In this document: one piece after another, positions 1-8,493 of the stretch
Position numbering within the stretch: the stretch's first letter is position 1
Layout: each line of letters begins with the position of its first letter
Origin: Bacillota bacterium
GTDB lineage: Bacteria > Bacillota > Clostridia > Oscillospirales > Ruminococcaceae
Direction of reading: 5' to 3'
DNA: 64,000 nucleotides
Assembly: GCA_023391875.1 (NCBI GenBank)
Contig: JAEWAB010000006.1
Location: 186,001-250,000 of the forward strand
Notes under the pieces: model-generated
Told to the model about the DNA's origin: nothing
The model's input: only the letters and a program-made list of their open reading frames with translations
Database searches by the model: none
Program-made: the position numbers and the translations under genes

Positions 1-835
1 GGGCTTCGTAAGACTTTATGTAGAGCGAATTCTCGATGATCTTATAGATCTCATCGTTGGTATTGTAGGGGATAAACGAGATGATAAAGCCGTTATCAAC
101 AATCTGCTTGGCAGTTGCCTGATTGGTTTCAATATCCTGCGGCTCGTAGGAGAGCTTTTCGCAGTAATCCTTCATGTTGTTGATGAGCATGAAGGCACGG
201 ATATTCTCCATCTTGCAGCCGTCCTCAAAGTAAACGCGAACAACCGTTTCGGGCTTATCGCTTTTTACCTCCTGCTGCGGCTGCTCCTGTGCCACTGCCT
301 CCGGCTCGGTCTGCGGCTCTTCCACCGCTACAGCGGGGGCTTCGGTAGCAACCGTGGGAGCTTCTTCTGCTTCGACCTTTTTTACCTTGGCCTTTGGCTT
401 CGGCTTGCCCTTTTGTGCGGCACCACTTTTAATAAAGTCGAGTTCCTCCTGAATCAGGGCAATGAGCTCGTCCGGGTTCGCGGCCTTGGTGGTTTCATCC
501 TGAATACTGTCTATCTCACTCTTGATAAAATCGGAGCCTTGAAAAACAATGTCATAGATGGAACTGTAGTCGGCTGTGGCAGACTTGTTCTCACGTATAA
601 TGAAGAACAAATCCTCGATTCTGTGCGCAACGGTAGACACATTCTCTATGCCCATCATGGCCGCAGAGCCCTTGATGGTGTGCATAATACGGAAGATTTC
701 GTTAATATCCTCCTGCGCCATGTCGTTGCTTTTTTCGGATTTCAGCAGGATGGCATCCAATTGTTCCAGCAACGTATTGCTTTCAAAAATGAATGTCTCC
801 AGCATCGATTCCAAACTCATGTCAAACTTATCCAT
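1..835 (-). CDS. cheA: Chemotaxis histidine kinase CheA, N-terminal part (runs off window)
   Basis: CheA autophosphorylates a histidine in its HPt domain and passes phosphate to CheY, linking chemoreceptors to the flagellar motor. Reading the minus strand from the ATG at 835 gives an HPt domain in residues 1-110, with the phospho-site in IMHTIKGSAAMMG (His52). An Ala/Pro/Glu/Lys-rich linker follows at about 140-190. The start of a CheY-binding P2-like domain is then cut off by the window edge at about residue 278. GGTGAG lies just upstream of the ATG. The kinase and CheW-like domains are outside the window. Its own promoter and a divergent plus-strand gene lie upstream, so it begins a separate transcript. 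The call is secure; the rest of the protein is unseen. Confidence 0.93.
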   Translation of the reverse strand, partial: MDKFDMSLESMLETFIFESNTLLEQLDAILLKSEKSNDMAQEDINEIFRIMHTIKGSAAMMGIENVSTVAHRIEDLFFIIRENKSATADYSSIYDIVFQGSDFIKSEIDSIQDETTKAANPDELIALIQEELDFIKSGAAQKGKPKPKAKVKKVEAEEAPTVATEAPAVAVEEPQTEPEAVAQEQPQQEVKSDKPETVVRVYFEDGCKMENIRAFMLINNMKDYCEKLSYEPQDIETNQATAKQIVDNGFIISFIPYNTNDEIYKIIENSLYIKSYEA

Positions 836-879
836 TATCTCACCTGCATATCTTAAATTTACTGAATACTCCGACTGTT

Positions 880-908
880 TTTATGATGATACTGTAGTAC
901 AGTGTGAA
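880..908 (-). promoter_or_regulatory. Candidate sigma-A promoter of cheA with palindrome in spacer
   Basis: On the minus strand TTCACA (903-908) and CATAAA (880-885) are separated by 17 nt, about 45 bp before the cheA ATG. The spacer holds a perfect 13-bp palindrome, ACTGTAGTACAGT (891-903), placed like an operator between -35 and -10. The -10 is only 4/6, so the promoter call is moderate. Confidence 0.4.
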
Positions 909-936
909 CACTTTAATGAAATAAGTACTCGAATGA

Positions 937-965
937 TTGAATTTTTGCAGTATTTATACGATAAT
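937..965 (+). promoter_or_regulatory. Candidate sigma-A promoter for the FliK-like/FlhB-like pair
   Basis: TTGAAT (937-942), 17 nt, then GATAAT (960-965). The start point would fall near 972, about 30 nt before the GTG start at 1003 and just before its strong ribosome site AAGGAGGTG (987-995). It diverges from the cheA promoter within the same 167-bp intergenic region. Confidence 0.5.
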
Positions 966-1002
966 ACTTATGTGCTTCTTACCATAAAGGAGGTGAACCG
1001 CC

Positions 1003-2430
1003 GTGCCCGATATGCTAAAGATTACAACACCGATACTGCCCAAAAACTATGTAAACAGCGTAAAACCCAACCAGCAGCCATCACAGGATGTATTTAATCT
1101 GGTAGATCTCACCCGTGTGACCAAACCCAACGAGCGGGGCGAAACACCGGATAATAACGCTTTGAATCTGGCCACTCAGCAAGAGGCCAAGCATGCACTT
1201 GGCGCACTGCTCAAAGACCCGGGGCTTGCCATCTCCTCTTTAAAAAGGCTGCTTTTAATGAGCGCCATGCTGGTTACCTTAAACGGCGAAAAATATGCCG
1301 GGCAAGCCGAGATAAACGGGCTGATAAAGTCGCTCATGCTCACCGAGCAAGATTTGTTAACCGAGATATTCAGCCAGCAGCAGGGAATCTCGTCGTTTCA
1401 AGGCGAATTCTTTGATGCCTTGCGCAGCCTGCTTTCGGGTACCTCCAACACGGAGTTTAAAGACAGTATTGGGGCGCTTTTAAAAGCGATTACGGGGCGC
1501 GTATACGCCGGCGATATTCTTGATTCTATTGGCATTAACCTTGAAAAATACGCTGAACTGATGCGTTCGGTACCGGAGGCCTACGATGCGCTGCACGACC
1601 TTTCCACCAATTTTAAAGCGCTCAGCGGCTTGGGCACAGAGCCGGACACCAAAATGTTTACGGAACTGAAGGACGCTTTAATCAACGTACTGCGCGAATT
1701 GAACTCCAGCATCTACGCAAGCGATAAGACGATGAATCTTACTGCTCTAATTGTATATAATCTTTCGAAATTTGTAAATGATAAAGATGAAATTAATGCA
1801 GCTTTTGAAAATTTTTCGCGATTTTTGCCGGAAGAATCTCGTGCATCTTACCGGAAGGCGTTGGAGGATTATCTAGCGGCTGCCGTTAAGCAAAGCGACT
1901 CTGCCGCGCTGCAGTCAAAGGTAATAGGCAAGTTATCGGAGATTATCTCCCAGCACCTTGACGGAAGGATGAATACCCCAGCCGCCATGCAGGAGATTAA
2001 CAATATCCTGCAAAGCCTCGCAACCGCGCCGACCGCGTTTACCCCCCTGCTGCATTACATACTGCCGCTGGAAGACGGCAATTCCTCCGCACTTGCGGAG
2101 CTATGGGTAGACCCTGACGCTTCAAGAGAAAATACATCAGGCAGCCAAAATAATGCGGTTAAGATCTTTTTTGTATCGGATGTGGAGGGTGTGGGGCATT
2201 TTGAGCTGGAGATGCTGGTAGCGGATTATCACATAGACCTTTACATGTTCTGCCCGGCGGACTACACAGACTTTTTTAAAGGATACAAAGAGCGGATTAG
2301 CCAGCTCTGTAAAAACACCGCCTATACGTTTAGTAACATCAGCATTGAGCCTCTTGTAAAAGAGCGCAGGCTGGACGAGGTTTTTACAAAGTTGTCTGTA
2401 AGAAGGAGCGGTATAGATGCAAGAGCGTAA
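1003..2430 (+). CDS. FliK/YlqG-like flagellar hook-length-control-related protein
   Basis: A 475-residue protein with no signal peptide or membrane segment. It is predicted mostly helical in the middle (about 55-350), with a short mixed alpha/beta C-terminal region (about 380-470) that looks like the beta-rich tail of FliK-type proteins. The immediate partner, overlapping by 14 nt, is an FlhB-C-terminal-like protein. This is the arrangement of ylqG-ylqH in Bacillus and its clostridial relatives, and it is the main reason for the call. The GTG start is fixed by AAGGAGGTG seven bases upstream. It lies on the strand opposite to its che/fla neighbours. Its function is inferred as an accessory of flagellar export-specificity switching; sequence similarity alone is weak. 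Confidence 0.6.
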   Translation: MPDMLKITTPILPKNYVNSVKPNQQPSQDVFNLVDLTRVTKPNERGETPDNNALNLATQQEAKHALGALLKDPGLAISSLKRLLLMSAMLVTLNGEKYAGQAEINGLIKSLMLTEQDLLTEIFSQQQGISSFQGEFFDALRSLLSGTSNTEFKDSIGALLKAITGRVYAGDILDSIGINLEKYAELMRSVPEAYDALHDLSTNFKALSGLGTEPDTKMFTELKDALINVLRELNSSIYASDKTMNLTALIVYNLSKFVNDKDEINAAFENFSRFLPEESRASYRKALEDYLAAAVKQSDSAALQSKVIGKLSEIISQHLDGRMNTPAAMQEINNILQSLATAPTAFTPLLHYILPLEDGNSSALAELWVDPDASRENTSGSQNNAVKIFFVSDVEGVGHFELEMLVADYHIDLYMFCPADYTDFFKGYKERISQLCKNTAYTFSNISIEPLVKERRLDEVFTKLSVRRSGIDARA

Positions 2431-2731
2431 AGCCCCCTATACGGGCAACAAGGCCGTTGCCTTGAAGTATAACGCGCAAACCGATGCCGCGCCCATCATT
2501 GTGGCTTCCGGCTATGGTTATGTCGCCGAAAAAATCATTGACCTTGCCGACCAAAGCGGCATCCCTGTTTACCGGGACGATACAACCGCAAACATGCTGG
2601 CGATGCTGGAGATTGGCAGCAATGTGCCGCCGGAACTGTTTGAGATTATCGCGTCTATCTATCTTGACCTCTTAAGAATGTCTGATGAGCTTAAGCAGAA
2701 TTTACAGCAAAGCACCGGTTTATTAAAATAA
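2417..2731 (+). CDS. FlhB C-terminal-domain-like protein (YlqH/FhlX family)
   Basis: A 104-residue soluble protein that aligns with the cytoplasmic tail of FlhB after its NPTH autocleavage site. KAVALKYNAQTDAAPIIVASG matches the AVAIRY...APVVVAKG segment of the full FlhB in this window, and a GIPVYRDD stretch and an IP(P)E-type helix follow. It lacks the membrane half of FlhB and the NPTH cleavage motif itself. Proteins of this type can substitute for the FlhB tail in substrate-specificity switching in some bacteria (known for FhlB/FlhX-type proteins). It is translationally coupled to the preceding gene, with ribosome site AAGGAG at 2403-2408. A terminator follows. Confidence 0.8.
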   Translation: MQERKAPYTGNKAVALKYNAQTDAAPIIVASGYGYVAEKIIDLADQSGIPVYRDDTTANMLAMLEIGSNVPPELFEIIASIYLDLLRMSDELKQNLQQSTGLLK

Positions 2732-2745
2732 ACATATAAAACCTT

Positions 2746-2775
2746 GCCTGCCGCTTGAAGGCGGGCTTTTTTTAT
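2746..2775 (+). terminator. Intrinsic terminator after the FlhB-like gene
   Basis: A 7-bp stem GCCTGCC (2746-2752)/GGCGGGC (2760-2766) with one G-T wobble and a 7-nt loop, followed by seven T residues. It lies between convergent genes and may also slow minus-strand transcripts, though no T-run follows in that direction. Confidence 0.85.
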
Positions 2776-2794
2776 TGCTGCTCTGAATAATATT

Positions 2795-3415
2795 TTAATC
2801 AAACTTCATGCGTTTAAGCTGCAGCCTTTGAACCTCCCACAAGTAGGCAAACAGAATATCCTGCTCTTTTTCGGTTGCATCCATAAAGCTGCAGCCGTAG
2901 CCCAGTTTACCGTTATTCATCTCCTGCCGCCGAAGTATCTTGGTTTTGAGGCGAAGATGTTTGGGGCCTTGATTAAAATAGAATTCAAACTGGTTGCCCT
3001 CAAAGAAGATGTGTTCTGCAACAAAAAAGATACCGCCAACACTGATGTCCCGTATGGTAATCTTAATGGGGTTTTCAATGGTTACCCGGTTACCTTCAAT
3101 GTCATACAGAATATAGATATTGGTTTCAAAGGTGGTTTTTACCTTTATGCTTTTTCGGCGCTGTATGACATCCAACAGGTGATAATCGGTCAGGATGATT
3201 CTGTCTATCCCCGAAAAGTCCACCAAGGCGGAGTACCAACAAATACCCCTCATGTCGTCATATGCGCAGATTTTTAACATCTCACGCTTCTCAAAATGCG
3301 GAAAGATATCGCCGATAATCTCCATAAAGCCATCGCTTACATCTACCAGCACGCCGCACGCTATCAGTGCATCGGTCATGCTGTAAATCTCAACCTTTTG
3401 TTGGACCGTTCTCAA
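2795..3415 (-). CDS. PilZ-domain protein (YcgR-like)
   Basis: About 206 residues with a YcgR-type N-terminal domain (1-80) and a C-terminal PilZ domain (85-195). PilZ domains bind cyclic di-GMP, and YcgR-type proteins brake the flagellar motor. The DxSxxG motif is intact (DISVGG, about residue 123). The usual RxxxR has lysine at the second position (RKSIK, about 87-91), a conservative but notable change. The track-length start at 3424 is a GTG that overlaps the ribosome site AGGGG. A TTG at 3415 has 8-nt spacing and is preferred. It is the last gene of the minus-strand fla/che series. Confidence 0.8.
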   Translation of the reverse strand: MRTVQQKVEIYSMTDALIACGVLVDVSDGFMEIIGDIFPHFEKREMLKICAYDDMRGICWYSALVDFSGIDRIILTDYHLLDVIQRRKSIKVKTTFETNIYILYDIEGNRVTIENPIKITIRDISVGGIFFVAEHIFFEGNQFEFYFNQGPKHLRLKTKILRRQEMNNGKLGYGCSFMDATEKEQDILFAYLWEVQRLQLKRMKFD

Positions 3416-3435
3416 AACATACACCCCTTAATCGG

Positions 3436-4839
3436 TTACGCAACCCCAAAAACAATCTCGTTATCAGATAGGTATATCAGCGTATTGTCCCGACTTTCGG
3501 TGACTTGAACACTGACACTCCCCATTGTTATGCGCGTTCCAGTATAGATGGTACCTTTGCAAACAATCTTGCTTGTATTGGGTTGATGAAATTCTTCTTC
3601 CATAGCGCTATATTTTAACTGCAGCTTTTCTTTTTCCAGCGCAATAACCGACTTATTGTATACCGCCTGATCCAGTATCTTGAGCTTATCCTTTGATAGT
3701 AGGTTTTTATCCTTGCTGTTTAAATAATCAATCACCTGCGTAAGCTTCATATCATCGCTTTCAATCTGCTGCAGGCGTTTATAGATAACATCCATATCAT
3801 AGACCAATGTTGTTGAGGTTCCGAGCGTAATGTCGGTGGACACATGAGAATCCGACCCAATTATCCTTGCAAGCAGATCCTTTGCAATGACATAATTGCC
3901 GCCAACCAAGCTGCCATTTCGCCCTTTTAGCTCCATCGTGCCGCCGCAGCGGACAGTGCAATACATAATGGCGTTGGCCGTAATCGAGCCCTTGGTTTCA
4001 ACGACGGCATTTTCTATAAAAGAGGCCGTGAGGCTACCCTCGGTAAGGAGCTTGCCGCCGCCCTTGCCGTTCATACCCATGAGCGCGATATCACCGCGCG
4101 CCTGAATCAAGGCGGCTTCCACGACACCGTTCACCTTGACGCTGCCCTGCGCGTGAATGGAAAAGCCGGACTTGACATCCCCTTTTACCAGCACATTGCC
4201 GACAAAGTCGATGTTGCCGATGGAATTGTCCACATCGCCGTTAACCACGAAGGTATCGTCAATTTCAAGGACATTATGGCGCTCTACTAAGTTGCCGCTC
4301 GCACCGGCATAAAGCTCGGTATTCTGCTGGTTGACAAGTATGTTTTTACCGAGAGGGAGCCTTGCATCCCTGCCCCTTGCGGGCATAATATTTTGGCCGG
4401 TCACTGTCATGCCCTTGGTGCCGTCGGTAGGGGGAACAATGTCACATAGTACCTGACCCTGCTGAACATTATAGATGAGGTTCAGTTCCTTATAGTTCAC
4501 CGAACCGTCTATATTCATCTTGGGCACACCCTGCTTGCCGAAAACGAAACGGTTAATAAGCTCTCCGTCTTTGCCGTTTACTGCGGGCAGGCCTATGGCA
4601 ACCAGTATTTTTTGCTCATACGCTCGCCGAAATATAATCTTTTGAATCTCGTCCAGCTTGAGGCCGTAAACTACCCCATTATCCTTGAGTGACTGAACGA
4701 CAGCGGGCACTGTAATGTCTGCGCCACCATTCTCCGGGCCCATAACCGTGACGTAGGCATTTAGCAGATCGGCTGATAGTTCCACACGGCATTGTGCGTC
4801 CAGCGGTATCAACTCTTTGCTTTCTCTGTTTTGCTCCAT
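3436..4839 (-). CDS. FapA (DUF342) family polymer-like protein
   Basis: A 467-residue protein of the DUF342/FapA family. It has an N-terminal domain (1-170), a right-handed beta-helix-like repeat region (about 170-350, rich in G-D-V/I-x-G turns such as VNGDVDNS and VLVKGDV) and a helical C-terminal part. It is cytoplasmic, with no signal peptide. The start at 4839 is preferred over an in-frame ATG 12 codons upstream because AGGAGGG lies about 10 nt before it. It sits between cheD and the PilZ gene in the motility operon. FapA-like proteins in other bacteria have been linked to cell shape and surface functions, but a flagellar role is only suggested by position. Confidence 0.8.
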   Translation of the reverse strand: MEQNRESKELIPLDAQCRVELSADLLNAYVTVMGPENGGADITVPAVVQSLKDNGVVYGLKLDEIQKIIFRRAYEQKILVAIGLPAVNGKDGELINRFVFGKQGVPKMNIDGSVNYKELNLIYNVQQGQVLCDIVPPTDGTKGMTVTGQNIMPARGRDARLPLGKNILVNQQNTELYAGASGNLVERHNVLEIDDTFVVNGDVDNSIGNIDFVGNVLVKGDVKSGFSIHAQGSVKVNGVVEAALIQARGDIALMGMNGKGGGKLLTEGSLTASFIENAVVETKGSITANAIMYCTVRCGGTMELKGRNGSLVGGNYVIAKDLLARIIGSDSHVSTDITLGTSTTLVYDMDVIYKRLQQIESDDMKLTQVIDYLNSKDKNLLSKDKLKILDQAVYNKSVIALEKEKLQLKYSAMEEEFHQPNTSKIVCKGTIYTGTRITMGSVSVQVTESRDNTLIYLSDNEIVFGVA

Positions 4840-4880
4840 GACAGTGTATCCCTCCTGTCGTCTCATGTCAAACATTCGTG

Positions 4881-5378
4881 TTACAGTGATACATTTGCCT
4901 TGCCGATAGACCGAACCGTCATAATACCTGTCTCTACATCGAATTCCACAGTGCGGCCATAATTTAAACCAACGTCCTCAGCGACTATTTTTAGATTGAC
5001 TTCCGCGAGGACCTTTTTAACTGCAGCGACATTTCTTTTGCCGATATTCATAATATTGTCATTTAACCCGTAGGTGCCGTCCATTTTAAACATCTGGGCG
5101 CCGCCTGCGATCTTAGCCAACATACGTTGTTTTGATGCGCCTGCCTGTTCCATACGCCGAATCAACAGGATGATTGCGGTGTCCGCAAACTTTAACTTAT
5201 TGTCGTTCTGTACGCATTCGGTGCTGCTGGGAAGCATAATGTGTGACATCCCCCCAATCCCTGCCTTTGCGTCATACAAGCATATTCCGACACAAGAACC
5301 CAGTGCGTAGGTGATAAGCCGATCAGGCTTAGTGACAACGTTCATGTCGGAAATGCCAACCGTAACCAGATTACTCAT
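4881..5378 (-). CDS. cheD: Chemoreceptor glutamine deamidase CheD
   Basis: CheD deamidates receptor glutamines and forms an adaptation complex with CheC. The 165-residue protein shows the catalytic Cys29 in TYALGSCVG, His46 in GGMSHIMLP and the GGAQMF segment, all at normal spacing. Its ATG overlaps the cheC stop by four bases, so the two partners are translationally coupled, as expected for a CheC-CheD complex. Confidence 0.95.
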   Translation of the reverse strand: MSNLVTVGISDMNVVTKPDRLITYALGSCVGICLYDAKAGIGGMSHIMLPSSTECVQNDNKLKFADTAIILLIRRMEQAGASKQRMLAKIAGGAQMFKMDGTYGLNDNIMNIGKRNVAAVKKVLAEVNLKIVAEDVGLNYGRTVEFDVETGIMTVRSIGKANVSL

Positions 5379-5998
5379 ACTTCAATCCCCAGACGTTCCA
5401 TAATAATTTTCAATGAATCCATCTCGGGGATAAGCAGCATACAGCTTTTTACACTTTCGGTTGAACCGATAAAATCCTCCTCAATATACAGTACCTTGTC
5501 CCCCGACATGCCTAGCTCTATCGCGGGAACACTTAAAATTGCACCCGCCATATCGATGGTGATAGATGGAACCATGATGTTGATCTTCAGGCCGGTAAGT
5601 GACGATATGGCATTCACATACGACCCCGCCATGATATTTCCAATCTCATTGAGCGCCGAATAATCTACCTCGGTCATCTGCGTGTAATCGTTTATCTCTT
5701 TGTTAAGCAAGATATTCACAACTATATGGGCAAACTTCTGCTCAAGGATAAACATAATCATCCCCTGAATATCGTCATGCAGGTGGGTTAAGATACCCAC
5801 GACAATATTCTCCGGCCCGCCCAGGATATTGATTAAATCCTGAAAATCCAGAATCTTCACCTTCGGCACAGACATCTGCACAGACTGCATGAGCATTGTG
5901 GAGAGTGCGGTTGCCGCATTCCCTGCTCCGATATTGCCCAGTTCACGCAAAACGTCGATATGCATATCGTTGAGCTGATCATATTGAAACTGAGGCAT
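5375..5998 (-). CDS. cheC: CheY-P phosphatase CheC
   Basis: A 207-residue CheC/FliY/FliM-family protein that dephosphorylates CheY-P and binds CheD. Both phosphatase signatures D/S-x3-E-x2-N are intact: D15/E19/N22 and S114/E118/N121. GGGAGG precedes the ATG at good spacing. It is coupled to cheD and lies downstream of the rod-like genes in the fla/che operon. Confidence 0.95.
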   Translation of the reverse strand: MPQFQYDQLNDMHIDVLRELGNIGAGNAATALSTMLMQSVQMSVPKVKILDFQDLINILGGPENIVVGILTHLHDDIQGMIMFILEQKFAHIVVNILLNKEINDYTQMTEVDYSALNEIGNIMAGSYVNAISSLTGLKINIMVPSITIDMAGAILSVPAIELGMSGDKVLYIEEDFIGSTESVKSCMLLIPEMDSLKIIMERLGIEV

Positions 5999-6046
5999 AA
6001 AACGAAACCTCCCGATTATGTATTCTGTGGGGTTCCCGCCCTACAG

Positions 6047-6778
6047 TCAGCGTAGATTATTCACTGTAGCTTCCAGCTCATCGGCGGCCTGAACCACCTT
6101 GGCATTGAACTGAAACGCCCGTTGCGTAACCAGAACATCCACCATTTCCTTGCTTAAGTCGGAGTTTGAACCCTCCAGTGTACCTTGCAGAAGGGTGTAC
6201 GCGCCGCCGGGCTGCGCCTCCCCCGCCGCGGCAGGGGCACGGTACAGGTTGTTACCCATCTGTTCCATCGCATACTTGTTAGTAAATTGAAATACACCGA
6301 CACGGGACTGCATGTTATCAAAGTTAAGCTGCGTGGTACCTTCGGCATTCAGCTCAATGCGCTCGCCGTCTGGGCTTAGCACGTAGTCTCCGGCGGAGGT
6401 AACGAGATAGGCGACATCACTGTCCAACTTGGTGTAAAAGTTGCCGGAACGGGTATAAAAGCGTTCCCCCGCATCGTTTTCCACCGCAAAAAAGCCCTCA
6501 CCCACAAGGGCGAAATCCAACTCACGGCCGGTAGGCTGCATAGAGCCCTGCGTCATAAGCATGGTGGTAGCGGCAAGCCTGGCACCGTGGCCAACCTTCA
6601 GATTGTCGGTCTGCTCGTTGGCACCTCTGTGTATGTTTTGGTAAAGCAGATCGGCAAACGAGGAAACGGAGGTTTTAAACCCCGGCGTTTCGGTATTGGC
6701 AATATTATTGGCCGTAACATCCATGCTCCGCTGCATATAGATGACGCCGGAGGAAGCGGTATAAAATGCTGTATTCAT
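6047..6778 (-). CDS. FlgF/FlgG-family basal-body rod protein (FlhP-like)
   Basis: About 243 residues. The N-terminal flagellar rod motif is NNIANTETPGFKTS and the C-terminal coiled-coil box is GTLEGSNSDLSKEMVDVL...QRAFQFNAKVVQ, both typical of axial rod/hook proteins that assemble through the flagellar export machine. It is the second of two adjacent paralogues; the pair corresponds in position to Bacillus flhO-flhP. The start is uncertain: ATG at 6778 (13 nt after AAAGG) is preferred, while ATG at 6790 is almost touching the ribosome site. Whether it is distal or proximal rod cannot be decided here. Confidence 0.88.
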   Translation of the reverse strand: MNTAFYTASSGVIYMQRSMDVTANNIANTETPGFKTSVSSFADLLYQNIHRGANEQTDNLKVGHGARLAATTMLMTQGSMQPTGRELDFALVGEGFFAVENDAGERFYTRSGNFYTKLDSDVAYLVTSAGDYVLSPDGERIELNAEGTTQLNFDNMQSRVGVFQFTNKYAMEQMGNNLYRAPAAAGEAQPGGAYTLLQGTLEGSNSDLSKEMVDVLVTQRAFQFNAKVVQAADELEATVNNLR

Positions 6779-6883
6779 CGTGATAACCATGCCTTTCCGG
6801 CTTTAAGCCCACAAGGGATAAAGCCTGTCTAAAATGCCGTCTTCCGCCACAGAAGGATACCCCCGAAGCGGATAGTTTTTATG

Positions 6884-7651
6884 CTATACCTTACCGATTT
6901 CGGTAACCGCCTTGGTATTGACCCTATCGAAGATCTTCAGAGCCTGACTATAGGTTTGAAAGGTTCGGCTAGCCTCCATCAGGCTTGCCGTTTCCTCGCC
7001 CATATCCACATTGGAGCTTTCAAGCTTACCCTGCATAAAGGAAGTGGTATGAACCGCCTCGTCACCGCCGTAATCGTCGGGGTTGTTATCGATAAACACG
7101 CCCTCACCGTAAATGGTGAGGTTTGCGGTATCGATGGGGTAAGCCACGCTCAAACGGTCTACCGGGCTTTCGTCGCTGCCCACGTACACATAGCCTTCCT
7201 CATCCACCACAAAATCTCCGCCGCCCACCTGAATGGGGCCGCCTTCGCCCAGAACCCTGCCGCCGGCGGGTAGTATCAGGTAACCCTCATCGTCTACTGT
7301 AAAGTTACCGTTTCTCGTCAGGAGCGGCCTTTCCATATCCTCGGCCTCCAGCCTAAAGAAGCCGTCACCCACAATGGCGATGTCGAAGGGTAACCCGGTA
7401 TCCTCAATGCCGCTTTGTGAGTAATCGATATTCAGCTTGTCGGCATACCTTACAATAGAACCGGCAGCACCCATCAGCTTATTCTGATTTTTTTGTATCC
7501 TGGCCAGCAGCTGCTCGTTAAAGCTGCTGCTTGTAAGCACCTGTCGCTTATACCCCGGCGTTTTTACATTCGCCACATTGTTGCTGACGGTATCAAGTAT
7601 GCGCTGTTCTGTGAGCATTCCAGAGGCTAATGTATAAAACCCTCTTACCAT
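6884..7651 (-). CDS. FlgF/FlgG-family basal-body rod protein (FlhO-like)
   Basis: A 255-residue rod protein. It begins MVRGFYTLASGMLTEQ, carries the rod signature NNVANVKTPGYKRQ and ends with a helix-forming FMQGKLESSNVDMGEE...RTFQTYSQALKIFD segment. AGGAGGGG precedes its ATG. It lies 42 nt after sigma-D and 106 nt before the FlhP-like paralogue. Two tandem FlgF/G-like genes downstream of sigma-D are common in Clostridia and probably provide the distal rod and its adaptor. Confidence 0.9.
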   Translation of the reverse strand: MVRGFYTLASGMLTEQRILDTVSNNVANVKTPGYKRQVLTSSSFNEQLLARIQKNQNKLMGAAGSIVRYADKLNIDYSQSGIEDTGLPFDIAIVGDGFFRLEAEDMERPLLTRNGNFTVDDEGYLILPAGGRVLGEGGPIQVGGGDFVVDEEGYVYVGSDESPVDRLSVAYPIDTANLTIYGEGVFIDNNPDDYGGDEAVHTTSFMQGKLESSNVDMGEETASLMEASRTFQTYSQALKIFDRVNTKAVTEIGKV

Positions 7652-7692
7652 TCTGTTCCCCTCCTAAGTCGCGATAGGTAATAAAAATACAT

Positions 7693-8478
7693 TTATTCCT
7701 TTACATAGACCTCGATTGATCTTCTTAGCTTTGCGATGGCGGAGGTATGAAGCTGGCACACACGTGATTCACTTACCTCCAAAACCTGCGCAATCTCTTT
7801 TAATTTAAGGTTTTCGTAATAATACATCGCTACCACCAGCTTCTCTTTAGGCGGCAGTTTATCAATGGTTTGCGCGATGACATCTTTAAACTCCTTGGAG
7901 GAAAGCGCCTCTTCCGGCATATCCTCTGCCGAGCCGCTTTCTGGCGAAACAAAGGTTTCAAGCCCCGCCAGATTATCCTGAATCAGCTCTTCAAATGAAA
8001 CCACGCTTGCGCTGTAAGACTGCGCCATATTAGCGCGCAGCTCATCCACCGTAATGCCTAGGTAATCGGCCACCTCTTCGTCGGTGGGCTGACGGTTGTA
8101 CTCCGCCCAGAGGTTCGCGACTGCCGTTTCGGTATCCTTTGCATTCTTGCGCACCCTGCGGGGCACCCAATCCTGCCGACGGATAAAATCGATGACTGCG
8201 CCGCGTACACGGATAGAAGCGTAGGTATCAAACTTAACCTCCTTATCCGGGTTATAGCGTTCAATCGCATCCATCAGTGCAACGATGCCTTCGTTGATGA
8301 GGTCTTCCTGCTCGGCAATATTCTTAAACATGTTGCGCATGTTGATAACCGCATATTTAACGATATAGGAATAATGAAGAACAATCTGATTGCGCAGCTG
8401 TAGGTCGCCGGTACGCTTGTATTCGCGCCAGGCCGAAATATCTATTTTATTCTCTGGTTTGGTATACAGCCTACCCAC
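7693..8478 (-). CDS. sigD: Flagellar RNA polymerase sigma factor sigma-D (FliA/WhiG family)
   Basis: A 261-residue sigma-70-family factor. It shows region 2 (NQIVLHYSYIVKYAV...EDLINEGIVALMDAIERYNP), region 3 (VPRRVRKNAKD) and region 4 with a helix-turn-helix (LKEIAQVLEVSESRVCQLHT). It directs late flagellar transcription, and the flgM promoter at 29809-29835 is a fitting target. The start codon is GTG at 8478, with G-rich sequence immediately upstream that is too close for an ideal ribosome site, so a slightly different start is possible. It directly follows flhA with no flhF-flhG between. Confidence 0.95.
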   Translation of the reverse strand: MGRLYTKPENKIDISAWREYKRTGDLQLRNQIVLHYSYIVKYAVINMRNMFKNIAEQEDLINEGIVALMDAIERYNPDKEVKFDTYASIRVRGAVIDFIRRQDWVPRRVRKNAKDTETAVANLWAEYNRQPTDEEVADYLGITVDELRANMAQSYSASVVSFEELIQDNLAGLETFVSPESGSAEDMPEEALSSKEFKDVIAQTIDKLPPKEKLVVAMYYYENLKLKEIAQVLEVSESRVCQLHTSAIAKLRRSIEVYVKE

Positions 8479-8493
8479 CCCCTACAGTCGGTC

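Noticed and set aside
413..1097. Plus-strand frames over the cheA N-terminus
   Set aside because: They are antisense to the HPt-domain coding frame of cheA, which has an unmistakable phospho-histidine motif.
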